From Firmicutes bacterium ASF500 (GTDB lineage: Bacteria > Bacillota > Clostridia > Oscillospirales > Oscillospiraceae): a stretch of DNA of 64,000 nt. The notes beneath the pieces were generated by a model. It was given only the letters and a program-made list of their open reading frames with translations. It had not been told where the DNA came from and ran no database searches. Numbering within the stretch: position 1 is the stretch's first letter; each line of letters opens with the position of its first letter. The stretch covers positions 3,596,001 through 3,660,000 of the forward strand of contig CP097573.1 of the NCBI GenBank assembly GCA_000492175.2. The letters run 5' to 3'. Below are positions 49,419 through 57,276 of this stretch, in pieces. Position numbers and translations under genes: made by a program.

Positions 49419-50642
49419 ATGAAAGGAGCACAGTGGATGGATATCCGAAGCGACAGACAGAAAGGACTTAGCTATGTGGAGCTGGGACGGAAGTACCACA
49501 TGGACCCGCGGACGGCAAAGCGGTACGCGGAATCGCCGCAGAAGCCGGAGTACACATTGAGCGAACCGAAGCCAACAAAGATGGATCCGTACAAGCAGAT
49601 CGTGGACGAGTGGCTGGAGGAAGCGCCGTATTCGGCGCTGCGGATCCTGGAGAAGCTGCGGGAAATGGGATTCGACGGAGGCTACAGCATCGTCAAGGCG
49701 TATGTGAGCAGCCGGAAGATGGACTTGAATGAGAAAGCAACAGTGCGGTTTGAGACGATGCCGGGAAAGCAGGGGCAGATGGACTGGGGATTCTTCGAGG
49801 ATCACCTGGTGTACGAGGATGGGAAGTGGAAGAAGCTGTACTGTTTTCTCATGATACTGGGGTACTCGCGGATGCGGTACATCGAATTTGTAACGGATAT
49901 GAGCACAAACACACTGATTCGGTGTCACCAGAACGCATTCCGGTACTTTGGCGGGTACCCGGAGGAAATCCTGTACGACAACATGAAGCAGGTGGTCATT
50001 AAGCGGCTGCTGAAACAGGAGGACTCTACTCTGAACCGGCAGTTTGAGGACTTTGCGGGATTTTACGGGTTCAAGCCCATCCTGTGCCGCCCCTACCGTG
50101 GCCAGACGAAAGGAAAAGTGGAGCGGACGGTGCAGTTTGTGCGGGACAACTTCATGGTCGGGATCAAGTACAACAGCCTGGCAGATTTGAATGGACAAGC
50201 CTTGGCTTGGTGTAATAAGGTCAATGGCAAAGTTCATGCCACCACGAACGAGGTTCCTTTTGAGCGGCTGAAAAAGGAGGGGTTGAGTCCCCTCTCCAGA
50301 GAGTACATCATCGACAAGATCAACCTTAGGCGGGTACAAAAAGACTGCCTCATCTCCTACGCCGGCAATCAGTACTCCGTGCCAGCGGAGTATGTCGGCA
50401 AAGATGTGGCAGTCGTAGCCCTCGACAGTATGCTGGCGGCCTACTATGAAGGCAAGCAGATCGCTCTGCACCGAATATCGTATCAAAGGAAGGACATGGT
50501 TGTCAATCCTCAGCATTACCGAAGGCTTACGTTGAAGCAGACAATGGATGCAGAAAATATTCTGCTGGAACAGGGCAAAGTGATAGATTTCCCCTTGAAA
50601 CCCTCTGATTTATCCAGATATGACGAGGTGCTGTATGACTGA
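49419..50642 (+). CDS. istA: IS21-family transposase IstA
   Basis: A 407-residue transposase. An N-terminal helix-turn-helix (GLSYVELGRKYHMDPRTAKR) is followed by the DDE integrase core with QGQMDWGFFEDHL (first Asp), GYPEEILYDNMKQVV (second Asp) and GKVERTVQFVRDNF (Glu). The C-terminal part has NQYSVPAEYVGKDVAVVAL, typical of IstA. It starts at ATG 49419 after AAAGGGA. The element appears intact, so transposition is possible. Confidence 0.93.
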   Translation: MKGAQWMDIRSDRQKGLSYVELGRKYHMDPRTAKRYAESPQKPEYTLSEPKPTKMDPYKQIVDEWLEEAPYSALRILEKLREMGFDGGYSIVKAYVSSRKMDLNEKATVRFETMPGKQGQMDWGFFEDHLVYEDGKWKKLYCFLMILGYSRMRYIEFVTDMSTNTLIRCHQNAFRYFGGYPEEILYDNMKQVVIKRLLKQEDSTLNRQFEDFAGFYGFKPILCRPYRGQTKGKVERTVQFVRDNFMVGIKYNSLADLNGQALAWCNKVNGKVHATTNEVPFERLKKEGLSPLSREYIIDKINLRRVQKDCLISYAGNQYSVPAEYVGKDVAVVALDSMLAAYYEGKQIALHRISYQRKDMVVNPQHYRRLTLKQTMDAENILLEQGKVIDFPLKPSDLSRYDEVLYD

Positions 50643-51432
50643 ATTTACTATGGACAGGCTGAGGGAAAACCTGGAAGCCCTTAAAATGAAAAACACCCTG
50701 GAGATTCTGGACAACTACCTGGAACGGGCGGTGGCGGACAAGCTCAACATTGTGGAGGTTTTGGATCACATTTTCTCAGAAGAAGCCAAATCCAAGCGGA
50801 AACGGGCCTATGAGAAGCAGATCCAGATGTCTGGCTTCCCCATTAAGAAGACCCTGGACGACTTCGATTTCTCTTTCCAGCCCTCCATCGATAAACGCCA
50901 AATCGATGAGTTGGCCACCATGCGCTTCCTGGAGAACGGGGAGAATGTGGTTTTCCTCGGCCCGCCAGGCGTGGGCAAGACCCATTTGGCCTCCGCCCTG
51001 GGCCTGGTGGCAGCACAGCACCGTTTCTCCACCTACTACATCAACTGCCACCAGCTTATTGAGCAGCTCAAAAAGGCCCACTTTGAGAACCGCCTGCCGG
51101 ACAAGCTCAAAGTTCTGGCCAAGTACAGGATGCTCATCATTGACGAAATCGGCTATCTCCCTATGGATATCCAGGGCGCAAATCTCTTTTTCCAGCTCAT
51201 TGCCAGACGGTATGAAAAAACGTCTACCGTTTTTACCTCCAACAAGACTTTCTCCCAGTGGAACGAGGTCTTTGCCGACGTCACCATCGCCTCCGCCATC
51301 CTGGATCGTGTACTGCATCACTGCACCGTTATCAACATCAAGGGTGAGTCTTACCGCCTGAAAGAACGCAAAGAATTTATGCGTCAGAAACAGCAAATCG
51401 TGAACACTCTTTTTGAGCAAGGCAGCTGCTGA
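50635..51432 (+). CDS. istB: IS21-family helper ATPase IstB
   Basis: A 265-residue AAA+ ATPase with Walker A GPPGVGKTHLASALGL (about residues 107-122) and Walker B MLIIDEIGYLPMD. An N-terminal helical domain, ending ISKK-type FPIKKTLDDFDF, binds IstA-DNA complexes. I chose ATG 50635, which overlaps the istA stop (ATGACTGA) and implies coupling; ATG 50620 is an alternative. It selects the target and assembles the transposition complex. Confidence 0.93.
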   Translation: MTEFTMDRLRENLEALKMKNTLEILDNYLERAVADKLNIVEVLDHIFSEEAKSKRKRAYEKQIQMSGFPIKKTLDDFDFSFQPSIDKRQIDELATMRFLENGENVVFLGPPGVGKTHLASALGLVAAQHRFSTYYINCHQLIEQLKKAHFENRLPDKLKVLAKYRMLIIDEIGYLPMDIQGANLFFQLIARRYEKTSTVFTSNKTFSQWNEVFADVTIASAILDRVLHHCTVINIKGESYRLKERKEFMRQKQQIVNTLFEQGSC

Positions 51433-51507
51433 TTTTGTTACCCACCCCCGCCGAAAAACTACAAAATTTCTTCGGCGTTTTCTTACAATTTCATATTGGC
51501 GTTGACA

Positions 51508-51738
51508 GACCAGAAGGCCACCCGGCGGGTGCTGTATTACTGCACCGTCAGCCGCCCCGGCGAGAACGCGTCTACCACCGGCAAGACTAAGACGCCCCAA
51601 ACCGACACCATGAACCTGACTGCGGTCCCCAGGGCCGACGGCCTGACCCGGGCCCGGACCCAGGATAACACGACTGACGCGGTGTTTAACAACTGGTATA
51701 AGTCGGTGTGGGTCCCGACCAGAACGGAAGAGGTGTAA
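51508..51738 (+). pseudogene. Phage tail tube protein, C-terminal fragment cut by IS21
   Basis: The open frame reads DQKATRRVLYYCTVSRPGEN, then TPQTDTMNLTAVPRADG and VFNNWYKSVWVPTRTEEV, and fits the end of phi13-type major tail proteins. It begins at the first base after the IS end and has no start codon of its own apart from in-IS TTG codons. It lies just before the tail assembly chaperone gene, the normal phage order. The rest of the gene and upstream head genes are absent. Confidence 0.65.
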
Positions 51739-51740
51739 TC

Positions 51741-52172
51741 ATGGAGGCGACCATCAAGATCGACGGCAAGGACGTGCGGTTTAAATCTACGGCAGCAACG
51801 CCCATGCTGTACCGGCAGAAATTCAACCGGGACCTGCTCCGGGATATCCACAGCCTTGCGGATGAGATCAACAACCCCAAGGCCGCTGGGGCTGATCTGT
51901 CCATCCGGGCGCTGAATACCTTTGAGAATATGGCGTACATCATGGCAAAGCAGGGGGACCCGGACATGGTGCCCGAAACCCCGCAGGAGTGGCTGGACGG
52001 ATTCTCCGTCATGCCGTTTTACGGGATTTTCCCCGTGCTCCTGGACCTGTGGTCCGGGAATGTTAAGGGGCTGGAGGAAAGTAAAAAAAAAGCGGAGCTG
52101 TGGATCGAGAATTTACAACTGCTCTCTTTTTGCTGCGTGCAGTCAAACTCGGAATCTCCCTCCGAGATCTAG
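51741..52172 (+). CDS. Phage tail assembly chaperone, short product (gpG-like)
   Basis: A 143-residue protein beginning MEATIKIDGKDVRFKSTAAT and typical of clostridial phage tail assembly chaperones (LYRQKFNRDLLRDIHSLADE). It sits two bases after the tail tube fragment stop. Nine A bases at 52083-52091 in the frame AAA AAA AAA give a slippery site, and a second frame continues from there to 52279. The zero-frame tail after that point (WIENLQLLSFCCVQSNSE) has less family resemblance. Confidence 0.82.
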   Translation: MEATIKIDGKDVRFKSTAATPMLYRQKFNRDLLRDIHSLADEINNPKAAGADLSIRALNTFENMAYIMAKQGDPDMVPETPQEWLDGFSVMPFYGIFPVLLDLWSGNVKGLEESKKKAELWIENLQLLSFCCVQSNSESPSEI

Positions 52173-52279
52173 ACCTTATTACCATCGGTATGCTCAACGA
52201 CATGTATGCCGAGGCCGCGAACGACGAACTGGACTGGCCCACGCTGGCAACCCAGGAGGACATGGACCGGATGCTGTAA
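51741..52279 (+). CDS. Phage tail assembly chaperone, -1 frameshifted product (gpGT-like)
   Basis: A -1 shift on the A9 run (52083-52091) joins the chaperone to a frame reading FLLRAVKLGISLRDLDLITI, then GMLNDMYAEAANDELDWPTL and a stop at 52277-52279. This second segment is the typical GT extension that bridges to the tape-measure protein. The two-product arrangement, short and frameshifted, is conserved in long-tailed phages and sets their ratio. It was worked out by reading the frames; efficiency is unknown. Confidence 0.75.
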
Positions 52280-53869
52280 AGCGGCAAATCTGCACCTTGA
52301 CAACTCAATATCGAGACAGCAAAAAAGCCGGGGATTTCTCCCCGGCCTCAGCTTGTCGAAAAATGCCCTGTCTGGCTTCATTACCAGACAGGCCACAACG
52401 TTAATGAGGAATAAAATGTAGGAGGAGGGTGTGGAGGAAGGCGGAGCAAAGCGCTTTCTGGCTTTCCATCTTGCCAACTTTTTGAGGTTCATGGCAGCAA
52501 ATTTAAGCCTCACCCAGTTGGAAACCTGGGCCAGACCACGGTAAACGGTATAGCGCATGGCGTGTTTTTCTTTTGCATCGGCAAAAACTCGCTCAATGGT
52601 CTCTTTGCGCCTTGCATAGAGCTGCTTGTACTCCGGGGTGTACCTGGCATCATCGGCCAGTTCCTCATAGCCCTTCCAGATGTGCCGCAGGACAGTCTTT
52701 ACGAAGCTTTTGGATTTTGTACATAAATGCCGGGTGGGGCACTGGGCACAAATTGTCGGATCGCTGCGGTATTCACGGTATCCATCCCGGTTGGTGGTGC
52801 GGTAGGACAGGATGTGGTATTCTGGGCAGATCACGCAGTCATAATATTCATCGTAGACGTAAGACCACCAGGGATGTCCACCCTTCATCGTCGTGGGCCG
52901 CTTGTAGGCTGTAGACAATACCCGGCCATCTCGAAATACCTTTTTGCAAATATGCGGGGTCTTGTAGGCGGCATCTGCCACCACTGTTTCCACCTCTGGA
53001 AACGATTGAATCAATTTGTCGTAAACATCGTCAAACGCCACGCTGTCATGGACATTTCCGGGGGTGACCACTGTTTCCAATACGTAACCGCTCTTGTCAC
53101 AGGCGGTATGGGCCTCATAAGCAAAGCACCGCTTGTGCTCCCCTTTGTGGAACATTCCACTCTCCGGGTCTGTGGTGGATACCGTTACTGTTTTCTGCTT
53201 TTTCGCCTCTTTCTTCCTCCGGGCCTGCTTCTTTTTTGAGGTATTGTCCTGTTTCTTCCCTCCAGCTTTGGGTGGTTCTTCTTCATCATCCAGTGGCTTT
53301 TTTCCATGAGCCTCCCGGTCCGCGTTCACTTCCGCCAGCAGTTCTTCCTGGTATCGTTTTGCCGCTGCCGGTACTTCCTGCTTCATTTTCTTCTTCAGAT
53401 TTGCGCTGGCTTTGATGTGTGTCCCATCTATAAATACCGCCGCCGGGGTCAGTGCTCCCGCACTGCCCGCCTCCTCCAATATCCATCGAAATACTGCCTC
53501 TATGGTTTCTGAAGTAAACCGGTGCCGGAAGTTGTAACTCACCGTGGAAAAATGGGGCAGCTCCTCACTCAGCGTGTATCGCAAAAACCACCGGTATGCT
53601 ATATCTGTCTGGGCTCTGCGCAACGTTCCCCGCAAAGATACATTCCCATCCAGATGCTGCAGCAATACGATTTTGAATAGCACCACTGGGTCGATGCTCC
53701 GCCGGCCCTCTTCTTCGCTGTACAACGCCTCCACGATTTCGTACAATTTCTCGAAATCTACCGCTGCATCCACCTGCCGCAATAGATGTTCGGGCGGCAC
53801 CAGGCTTTCTGTGTCCACCATTTCTATGACCCCTCGCTCATTTTTCCCTCGCTCCAACATTTCCCTCAC
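52169..53869 (-). CDS. IS1182-family transposase (frame runs past the element end)
   Basis: A DDE transposase with FIDGTHIKASANLKKKMKQE (first Asp region), DKSGYVLETVVTPGNVHDSV, VVADAAYKTPHICKK (second Asp) and KETIERVFADAKEKHAMRYT (Glu). Residues up to about 506 lie inside the IS (ends at 52349). The frame then runs on through the flanking repeat to 52169, because the element itself gives no stop after FFDKL. The tail after that is the reverse of the tail-chaperone 3' region and is not part of the family. Confidence 0.9.
   Translation of the reverse strand: MREMLERGKNERGVIEMVDTESLVPPEHLLRQVDAAVDFEKLYEIVEALYSEEEGRRSIDPVVLFKIVLLQHLDGNVSLRGTLRRAQTDIAYRWFLRYTLSEELPHFSTVSYNFRHRFTSETIEAVFRWILEEAGSAGALTPAAVFIDGTHIKASANLKKKMKQEVPAAAKRYQEELLAEVNADREAHGKKPLDDEEEPPKAGGKKQDNTSKKKQARRKKEAKKQKTVTVSTTDPESGMFHKGEHKRCFAYEAHTACDKSGYVLETVVTPGNVHDSVAFDDVYDKLIQSFPEVETVVADAAYKTPHICKKVFRDGRVLSTAYKRPTTMKGGHPWWSYVYDEYYDCVICPEYHILSYRTTNRDGYREYRSDPTICAQCPTRHLCTKSKSFVKTVLRHIWKGYEELADDARYTPEYKQLYARRKETIERVFADAKEKHAMRYTVYRGLAQVSNWVRLKFAAMNLKKLARWKARKRFAPPSSTPSSYILFLINVVACLVMKPDRAFFDKLRPGRNPRLFCCLDIELSRCRFAALQHPVHVLLGCQRGPVQFVVRGLGIHVVEHTDGNKV
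52303..52320 (+). repeat. 18-bp inverted repeat, left copy, flanking the regulator cassette
   Basis: ACTCAATATCGAGACAGC, the exact reverse complement of 55245-55262. The pair encloses the IS1182-type element, the two repressor-side genes, the operators and the antirepressor gene. Confidence 0.8.
52325..52348. repeat. 24-bp target duplication, left copy (terminator hairpin)
   Basis: AAGCCGGGGATTTCTCCCCG and the following GCCT form a hairpin with arms GCCGGGG and CCCCGGC. The same 24 bases recur at 53939-53962 on the other side of the IS, so the whole hairpin was duplicated on insertion. Confidence 0.8.
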
Positions 53870-53938
53870 CCCTTACTCCCTATTTTATCATCTTTACATG
53901 AAAAAGTCTACCAAAAGGCAGACTTTTTCGACAGGCTG
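52349..53938 (-). mobile_element. IS1182-family insertion sequence inserted in a terminator
   Basis: The element is 1,590 bp long with matching ends, CAGCTTGTCGAAAAA at the left and CAGCCTGTCGAAAAA read inward from the right. It is flanked by a 24-bp direct repeat of a terminator hairpin (52325-52348 and 53939-53962). The position, between a tail gene and a divergent regulator cassette, avoids damage to any coding region. Confidence 0.85.
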
Positions 53939-53962
53939 AAGCCGGGGATTTCTCCCCGGCCT
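53939..53962. repeat. 24-bp target duplication, right copy (terminator hairpin)
   Basis: Identical to 52325-52348. It now serves as the terminator for the small minus-strand genes at 53972-54303. Confidence 0.8.
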
Positions 53963-53971
53963 GTCTGATAA

Positions 53972-54106
53972 TCAGTTTTCCTTTTTCTTTGGCTTGTACT
54001 GGGCTTCTCCGCTCTCAACATATTTGATGAGCTGGATGATGTCCTCCGCAGACCAGCCCGCGCTTTCCAGCGCCTCGATCAGACGAACGTTCTCCTGCAT
54101 GTTCAC
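53972..54106 (-). CDS. Small protein, 44 residues, in phage regulator operon
   Basis: The frame reads MNMQENVRLIEALESAGWSA, then EDIIQLIKYVESGEAQYKPK, a helical protein with a basic end. GTG 54106 is chosen: it overlaps the stop of the upstream gene as GTGA and has GGAGG nine bases before it. ATG 54100 is possible. It may be a helper of the ribbon-helix-helix repressor or a small antitoxin-like protein. The family is not recognised. Confidence 0.6.
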   Translation of the reverse strand: MNMQENVRLIEALESAGWSAEDIIQLIKYVESGEAQYKPKKKEN

Positions 54107-54303
54107 TGCTTCCCACCTCCTTCCATATCTCGTTCCATCTCGTGATCGATTGCCCGGTTGATAAAGCCGTTGACGCTTTCCCCCTGGGCTTCCGCATGGG
54201 ACTGAATTTCAGCCTTTCGGTCTTTACTGACCCTTACTTTGATTTCTCCTTGCTTTTCAATATATTTTTGATTAGCACGTTTTCTTGCTTCGCTTAGGGG
54301 CAT
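54103..54303 (-). CDS. Arc-type ribbon-helix-helix repressor
   Basis: A 66-residue protein. The segment GEIKVRVSKDRKAEIQSHAEAQGESVNGF is a classic Arc/CopG ribbon-helix-helix: a basic strand (IKVRVS) and two helices, with NGFINRAIDHEM at the end. I chose ATG 54303 behind AAAGGAGG; the longer frame upstream includes operator sequence. The repeated operators ATGTAtgggTACAT lie between it and the divergent antirepressor gene. It probably represses both. Confidence 0.82.
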   Translation of the reverse strand: MPLSEARKRANQKYIEKQGEIKVRVSKDRKAEIQSHAEAQGESVNGFINRAIDHEMERDMEGGGKQ

Positions 54304-54345
54304 GTAACGGACCTCCTTTCCACATATAGTATACCACAATGTCGC

Positions 54346-54423
54346 GAATGGGTACATACACAAAAGCCACAAATGTATGGGTACATGTTTGTGTATTTTA
54401 CCGATTAAAATGTATGGGTACAT
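54346..54423. promoter_or_regulatory. Three operator repeats between divergent phage regulators
   Basis: ATGTATGGGTACAT appears intact at 54373-54386 and 54410-54423, and partly (GAATGGGTACATA) at 54346-54358. Each is an ATGTA/TACAT dyad over four bases. The last site overlaps the region ahead of TATACT (about 54427) for the rightward gene; the first lies near the leftward promoter. Confidence 0.8.
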
Positions 54424-54483
54424 GTATTATACTGACATTGTCAGCGGGGGAGACCCCGAGAGAATTTGAAGGAGGTATTTACT

Positions 54484-55232
54484 ATGAGTGAAGCTGAAAT
54501 GCGCAGGTGTCTCATTGACCTGATTCTGGGGAACCGTGGCTGGTGGGCAAGGACGTGGCTGCGGCGCTGGGGTACAGCAACCCCCGTGACGCATTGGGGG
54601 CCCATGTGGATGATGAGGATAAAGCTACCGTCGCAATTCACGACGGTAGCCAAAACCGCAACATGACAGTCATCAACGAAAGCGGCCTATACTCTCTGGT
54701 GCTGTCCAGCAAGCTGCCCGGCGCAAAGAAGTTCCGCCGGTGGGTGACATCTGAGGTGCTTCCCTCCATCCGAAAAACCGGCGGGTACGCCCTCCCAAAA
54801 GACTACCCCTCCGCCCTCCGGGCCCTGGCGGACAGCGAGGAGAAGCGGCTGGCTCTGGCCGTAGAGAACGAGGCGCAGAAACAGGCTATCGCTGATTTTC
54901 AGCCCATCAAGCAGTATGTGGACACCATCCTCTCCAGCACCCGGACGCTGGCAACCACGCAGATCGCCGCCGACTATGACATGAGCGCCAGGAAGTTAAA
55001 CAAAATTTTGCATGAGGAGGGAATCCAGAGATACGTCAACGGACAGTGGATTCTTTACAAGCAGTATATGGGCAAGGGCTACACCAAGTCTAAGACCATC
55101 AACATTACCCACAGCGACGGGCGGCCCGATACGGTGCTGAACACCGAATGGACACAGAAAGGCCGACTGCTGATTCATGAAATCCTGACCGCCCGTGGCA
55201 TTCTGGCCGTCATGGACAGAATGGCCGCATGA
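54484..55232 (+). pseudogene. Phage antirepressor (Bro-N and KilA-C domains) with 5' frameshift
   Basis: A strong ribosome site (AAGGAGG, 54469-54475) precedes ATG 54484, but that frame leaves the protein after LID. The antirepressor reads on in another frame: GEPWLVGKDVAAALGYSNPR, then Bro-N (FRRWVTSEVLPSIRKTGGY) and KilA-C (QIAADYDMSARKLNKILHEE). Removing CTGATTCT (54520-54527) would join CTCATTGAC to GGGGAACCG and restore LIDGEPWLVGKD. The gene could restart at GTG 54543, giving 229 residues with most of Bro-N. I call it damaged, with a possibly active shorter form. Confidence 0.7.
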
Positions 55233-55244
55233 TTATATATCCCC

Positions 55245-55262
55245 GCTGTCTCGATATTGAGT
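55245..55262 (-). repeat. 18-bp inverted repeat, right copy, flanking the regulator cassette
   Basis: GCTGTCTCGATATTGAGT, the reverse complement of 52303-52320. It lies inside a hairpin (CCCCGC at 55241 with GCGGGG at 55265) followed by ATTTTTT, so it is also part of the antirepressor terminator. Confidence 0.8.
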
Positions 55263-55295
55263 CGGCGGGGATTTTTTGATGTAGCGAGGTGAACT

Positions 55296-57263
55296 ATGGC
55301 AAGTAATCGAATTAAGGGTATCACTATCGAGATCGCTGGCGATACCACAAAACTTGACAAGGCTCTTGCTGGGACCGACAAGCAGTTGAAAGCCACACAG
55401 ACGAACCTAAAAGATGTCGAGCGGCTGCTCAAGTTGGACCCTGGGAATGTGGACCTCCTAACCCAAAAACAGCGTCTGTTGACAGACGCTGTGGAGGGAA
55501 CAAAGGAGCGTCTGCGCACCCTCGAAACAGCGGCGGAACAGGCATATCAGCAGTTGTCCAAGGGCGAAATCTCACAGCAGCAGTTCGACGCGCTTAACCG
55601 CGAGCTCATCGAGACCAAAATGAACGTGGAAGAGGTCACCCGGACCGCAGATGAGTTTGACATCGGTCGGGCGGTACAGGAGGCCCAGGGTGCAGTAAAC
55701 GGGTTGGGCAGCGCGGCCAGCGGAGCTGCCGGAGATATGGGAAGACTGGGCAGTGCAGCTGGGGGCGCAGACAGCAATGTGGGCGGATTAGGCGGTGCCT
55801 CCGGTGGTGCTGCTGGGGATGTAAGCGGCCTGGGCGGTGCGGCCAGCGGTGCGGCTGGAGATTTGGACCGCCTGGGTGGTGCTGCTGAGGATGCGTCCGG
55901 CGATTTGGACGGGCTTAGCGGGGCCTCCGGCGGGCTCTCAGGGGGCTTGGGCGGTCTGTCTGGGATCGTCGGGGGTGTCTCGATTGCCATCGGACAAAAG
56001 CTGGTCGAGGGCGCTATGGCGGCGGCTGAGTGGCTGTGGAATCTTGATGAGGCCACCGAGGAATATCGGGAGGCAATGGGAAAACTGAATACGGCTTTTG
56101 AGGCGGCGGGGTTTGACGCTGAAACCGCAAAAGAAGCCTATGAGGGATTTTACAAAATCCTGGGCGATACTGACACTGCTACAGAAGCCTCTCAGCTCCT
56201 GGCACAGCTGGTTGACAATGAAGAGGACGTCGCCAAGTGGACCGAAATTGCCGCCGGTGTGTATGGTACCTTTGGCGACGCTCTACCGATTGAGGGGCTG
56301 ATTGAGGCCGCGAATGAGACCGCCAAGACCGGACAAGTTACGGGGGCTTTAGCCGATGCCCTGAACTGGGTAGGCATGAGTGAGGATGAGTTCAACGACA
56401 TCCTCTCCCGGACCACCGATGAAGGTGACCGCGCCCAGCTTATCATGAATAACCTTGGAATGGCCTATGAGGATGCGGCGGATTCATTTTATGAGAACAA
56501 TCAATCCCTGATGGAATCAAGAGAAGTTCAAATGAAGATGGATGAAGCTCAAGCAAAGTTGGGTGATTCTATTGACCGGTTGAAAAATAAGTTTTTTGAA
56601 GTATTTGGGCCGTTTTTGATTGATTTAATGGAAGCTACAGGGAAAATACTGGATAAAATTCCAGGTATTATTGACAAAATCGGAGAGGCTATGGACTGGC
56701 TCGGAAAGAAAGTCCAAGGTGTGATCGGATTTTTCCAGGAGCTTTTCGGCGCGGGGCAGCAGGCGTCCAATATGTCTGTTGGCGGCGCGGCCAGCTCCCG
56801 GGGGCGCTCGGTGGCGGAGCCCTACTCGCTCATGGCGGCGACGCCTGAAAACATCCCCTATCTGGCGCGCGGCACGGTGACCCGCCCCAACAACCCGTTT
56901 TTGGCTGTAGTCGGCGACAACCCGACGGAGCCGGAGATCGTCTCGCCGCTGTCCACCATCCGGCAGGCTGTCCGGGATGAGATGGGCCAGGGCAGCAGCA
57001 TGAGCGCCGCCGCCCCCCGGAGCGTCAACGTCACCCTGGTCATTACTGTCGGGACCGGCACGCAGCAGTATCCGCTGACAAACCGCTGTTGCGCCCAGGT
57101 CACCGCCTGCGGTATCCGCACTCGGACCCGGTACTCCACTGTGGTCTCCACCAGCGCCACCAGCGGCACCTTTAAGCTGCTCGGGAATACATGCCCCTGC
57201 CCTACCAACAATCTGCGGAGCATCAACGGCACGGCCCCTGCCGCACCGGCCCCCACCACCTGA
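55296..57263 (+). CDS. Phage tail tape-measure protein with foreign C-terminus
   Basis: A 655-residue protein. The N-terminus (KGITIEIAGDTTKLDKALAG, then a helical coil, 15-130) is that of clostridial phage tape-measure proteins. Residues about 136-225 repeat a Gly/Ala/Ser motif (GLGGASGGAAGDVSGLGGAA and variants). A helical body with a hydrophobic stretch follows. The usual end of the family is replaced after about residue 575: SVNVTLVITVGTGTQQYPLT, then a Cys-rich tail (NRCCAQVTACGIRTRTRYST) unlike tape-measure proteins. I read it as an in-frame fusion at a deletion. Tape length sets tail length, so it is probably non-functional. Confidence 0.75.
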   Translation: MASNRIKGITIEIAGDTTKLDKALAGTDKQLKATQTNLKDVERLLKLDPGNVDLLTQKQRLLTDAVEGTKERLRTLETAAEQAYQQLSKGEISQQQFDALNRELIETKMNVEEVTRTADEFDIGRAVQEAQGAVNGLGSAASGAAGDMGRLGSAAGGADSNVGGLGGASGGAAGDVSGLGGAASGAAGDLDRLGGAAEDASGDLDGLSGASGGLSGGLGGLSGIVGGVSIAIGQKLVEGAMAAAEWLWNLDEATEEYREAMGKLNTAFEAAGFDAETAKEAYEGFYKILGDTDTATEASQLLAQLVDNEEDVAKWTEIAAGVYGTFGDALPIEGLIEAANETAKTGQVTGALADALNWVGMSEDEFNDILSRTTDEGDRAQLIMNNLGMAYEDAADSFYENNQSLMESREVQMKMDEAQAKLGDSIDRLKNKFFEVFGPFLIDLMEATGKILDKIPGIIDKIGEAMDWLGKKVQGVIGFFQELFGAGQQASNMSVGGAASSRGRSVAEPYSLMAATPENIPYLARGTVTRPNNPFLAVVGDNPTEPEIVSPLSTIRQAVRDEMGQGSSMSAAAPRSVNVTLVITVGTGTQQYPLTNRCCAQVTACGIRTRTRYSTVVSTSATSGTFKLLGNTCPCPTNNLRSINGTAPAAPAPTT

Positions 57264-57276
57264 AGGAGGGCGCACA

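Larger units (their letters stand above)
49296..51507 (+). mobile_element. IS21-family insertion sequence, complete
   Basis: The 2,212-bp element is bounded by imperfect inverted repeats that start TGTCAGCGCC on the left and TGTCAACGCC (read inward) on the right. Further matches inside (TGTAAAAAAACGCCGA with TGTAAGAAAACGCCGA, then TGTAGTTTT) give the multiple-repeat ends typical of IS21. It carries istA and istB intact. The flanks (AGCTA on the left, GACCA on the right) do not form a target duplication. Confidence 0.88.

Noticed and set aside
49286..51516. Target-site duplication around the IS21-type element
   Set aside because: Flanks AGCTA and GACCA do not match in any alignment I tried.
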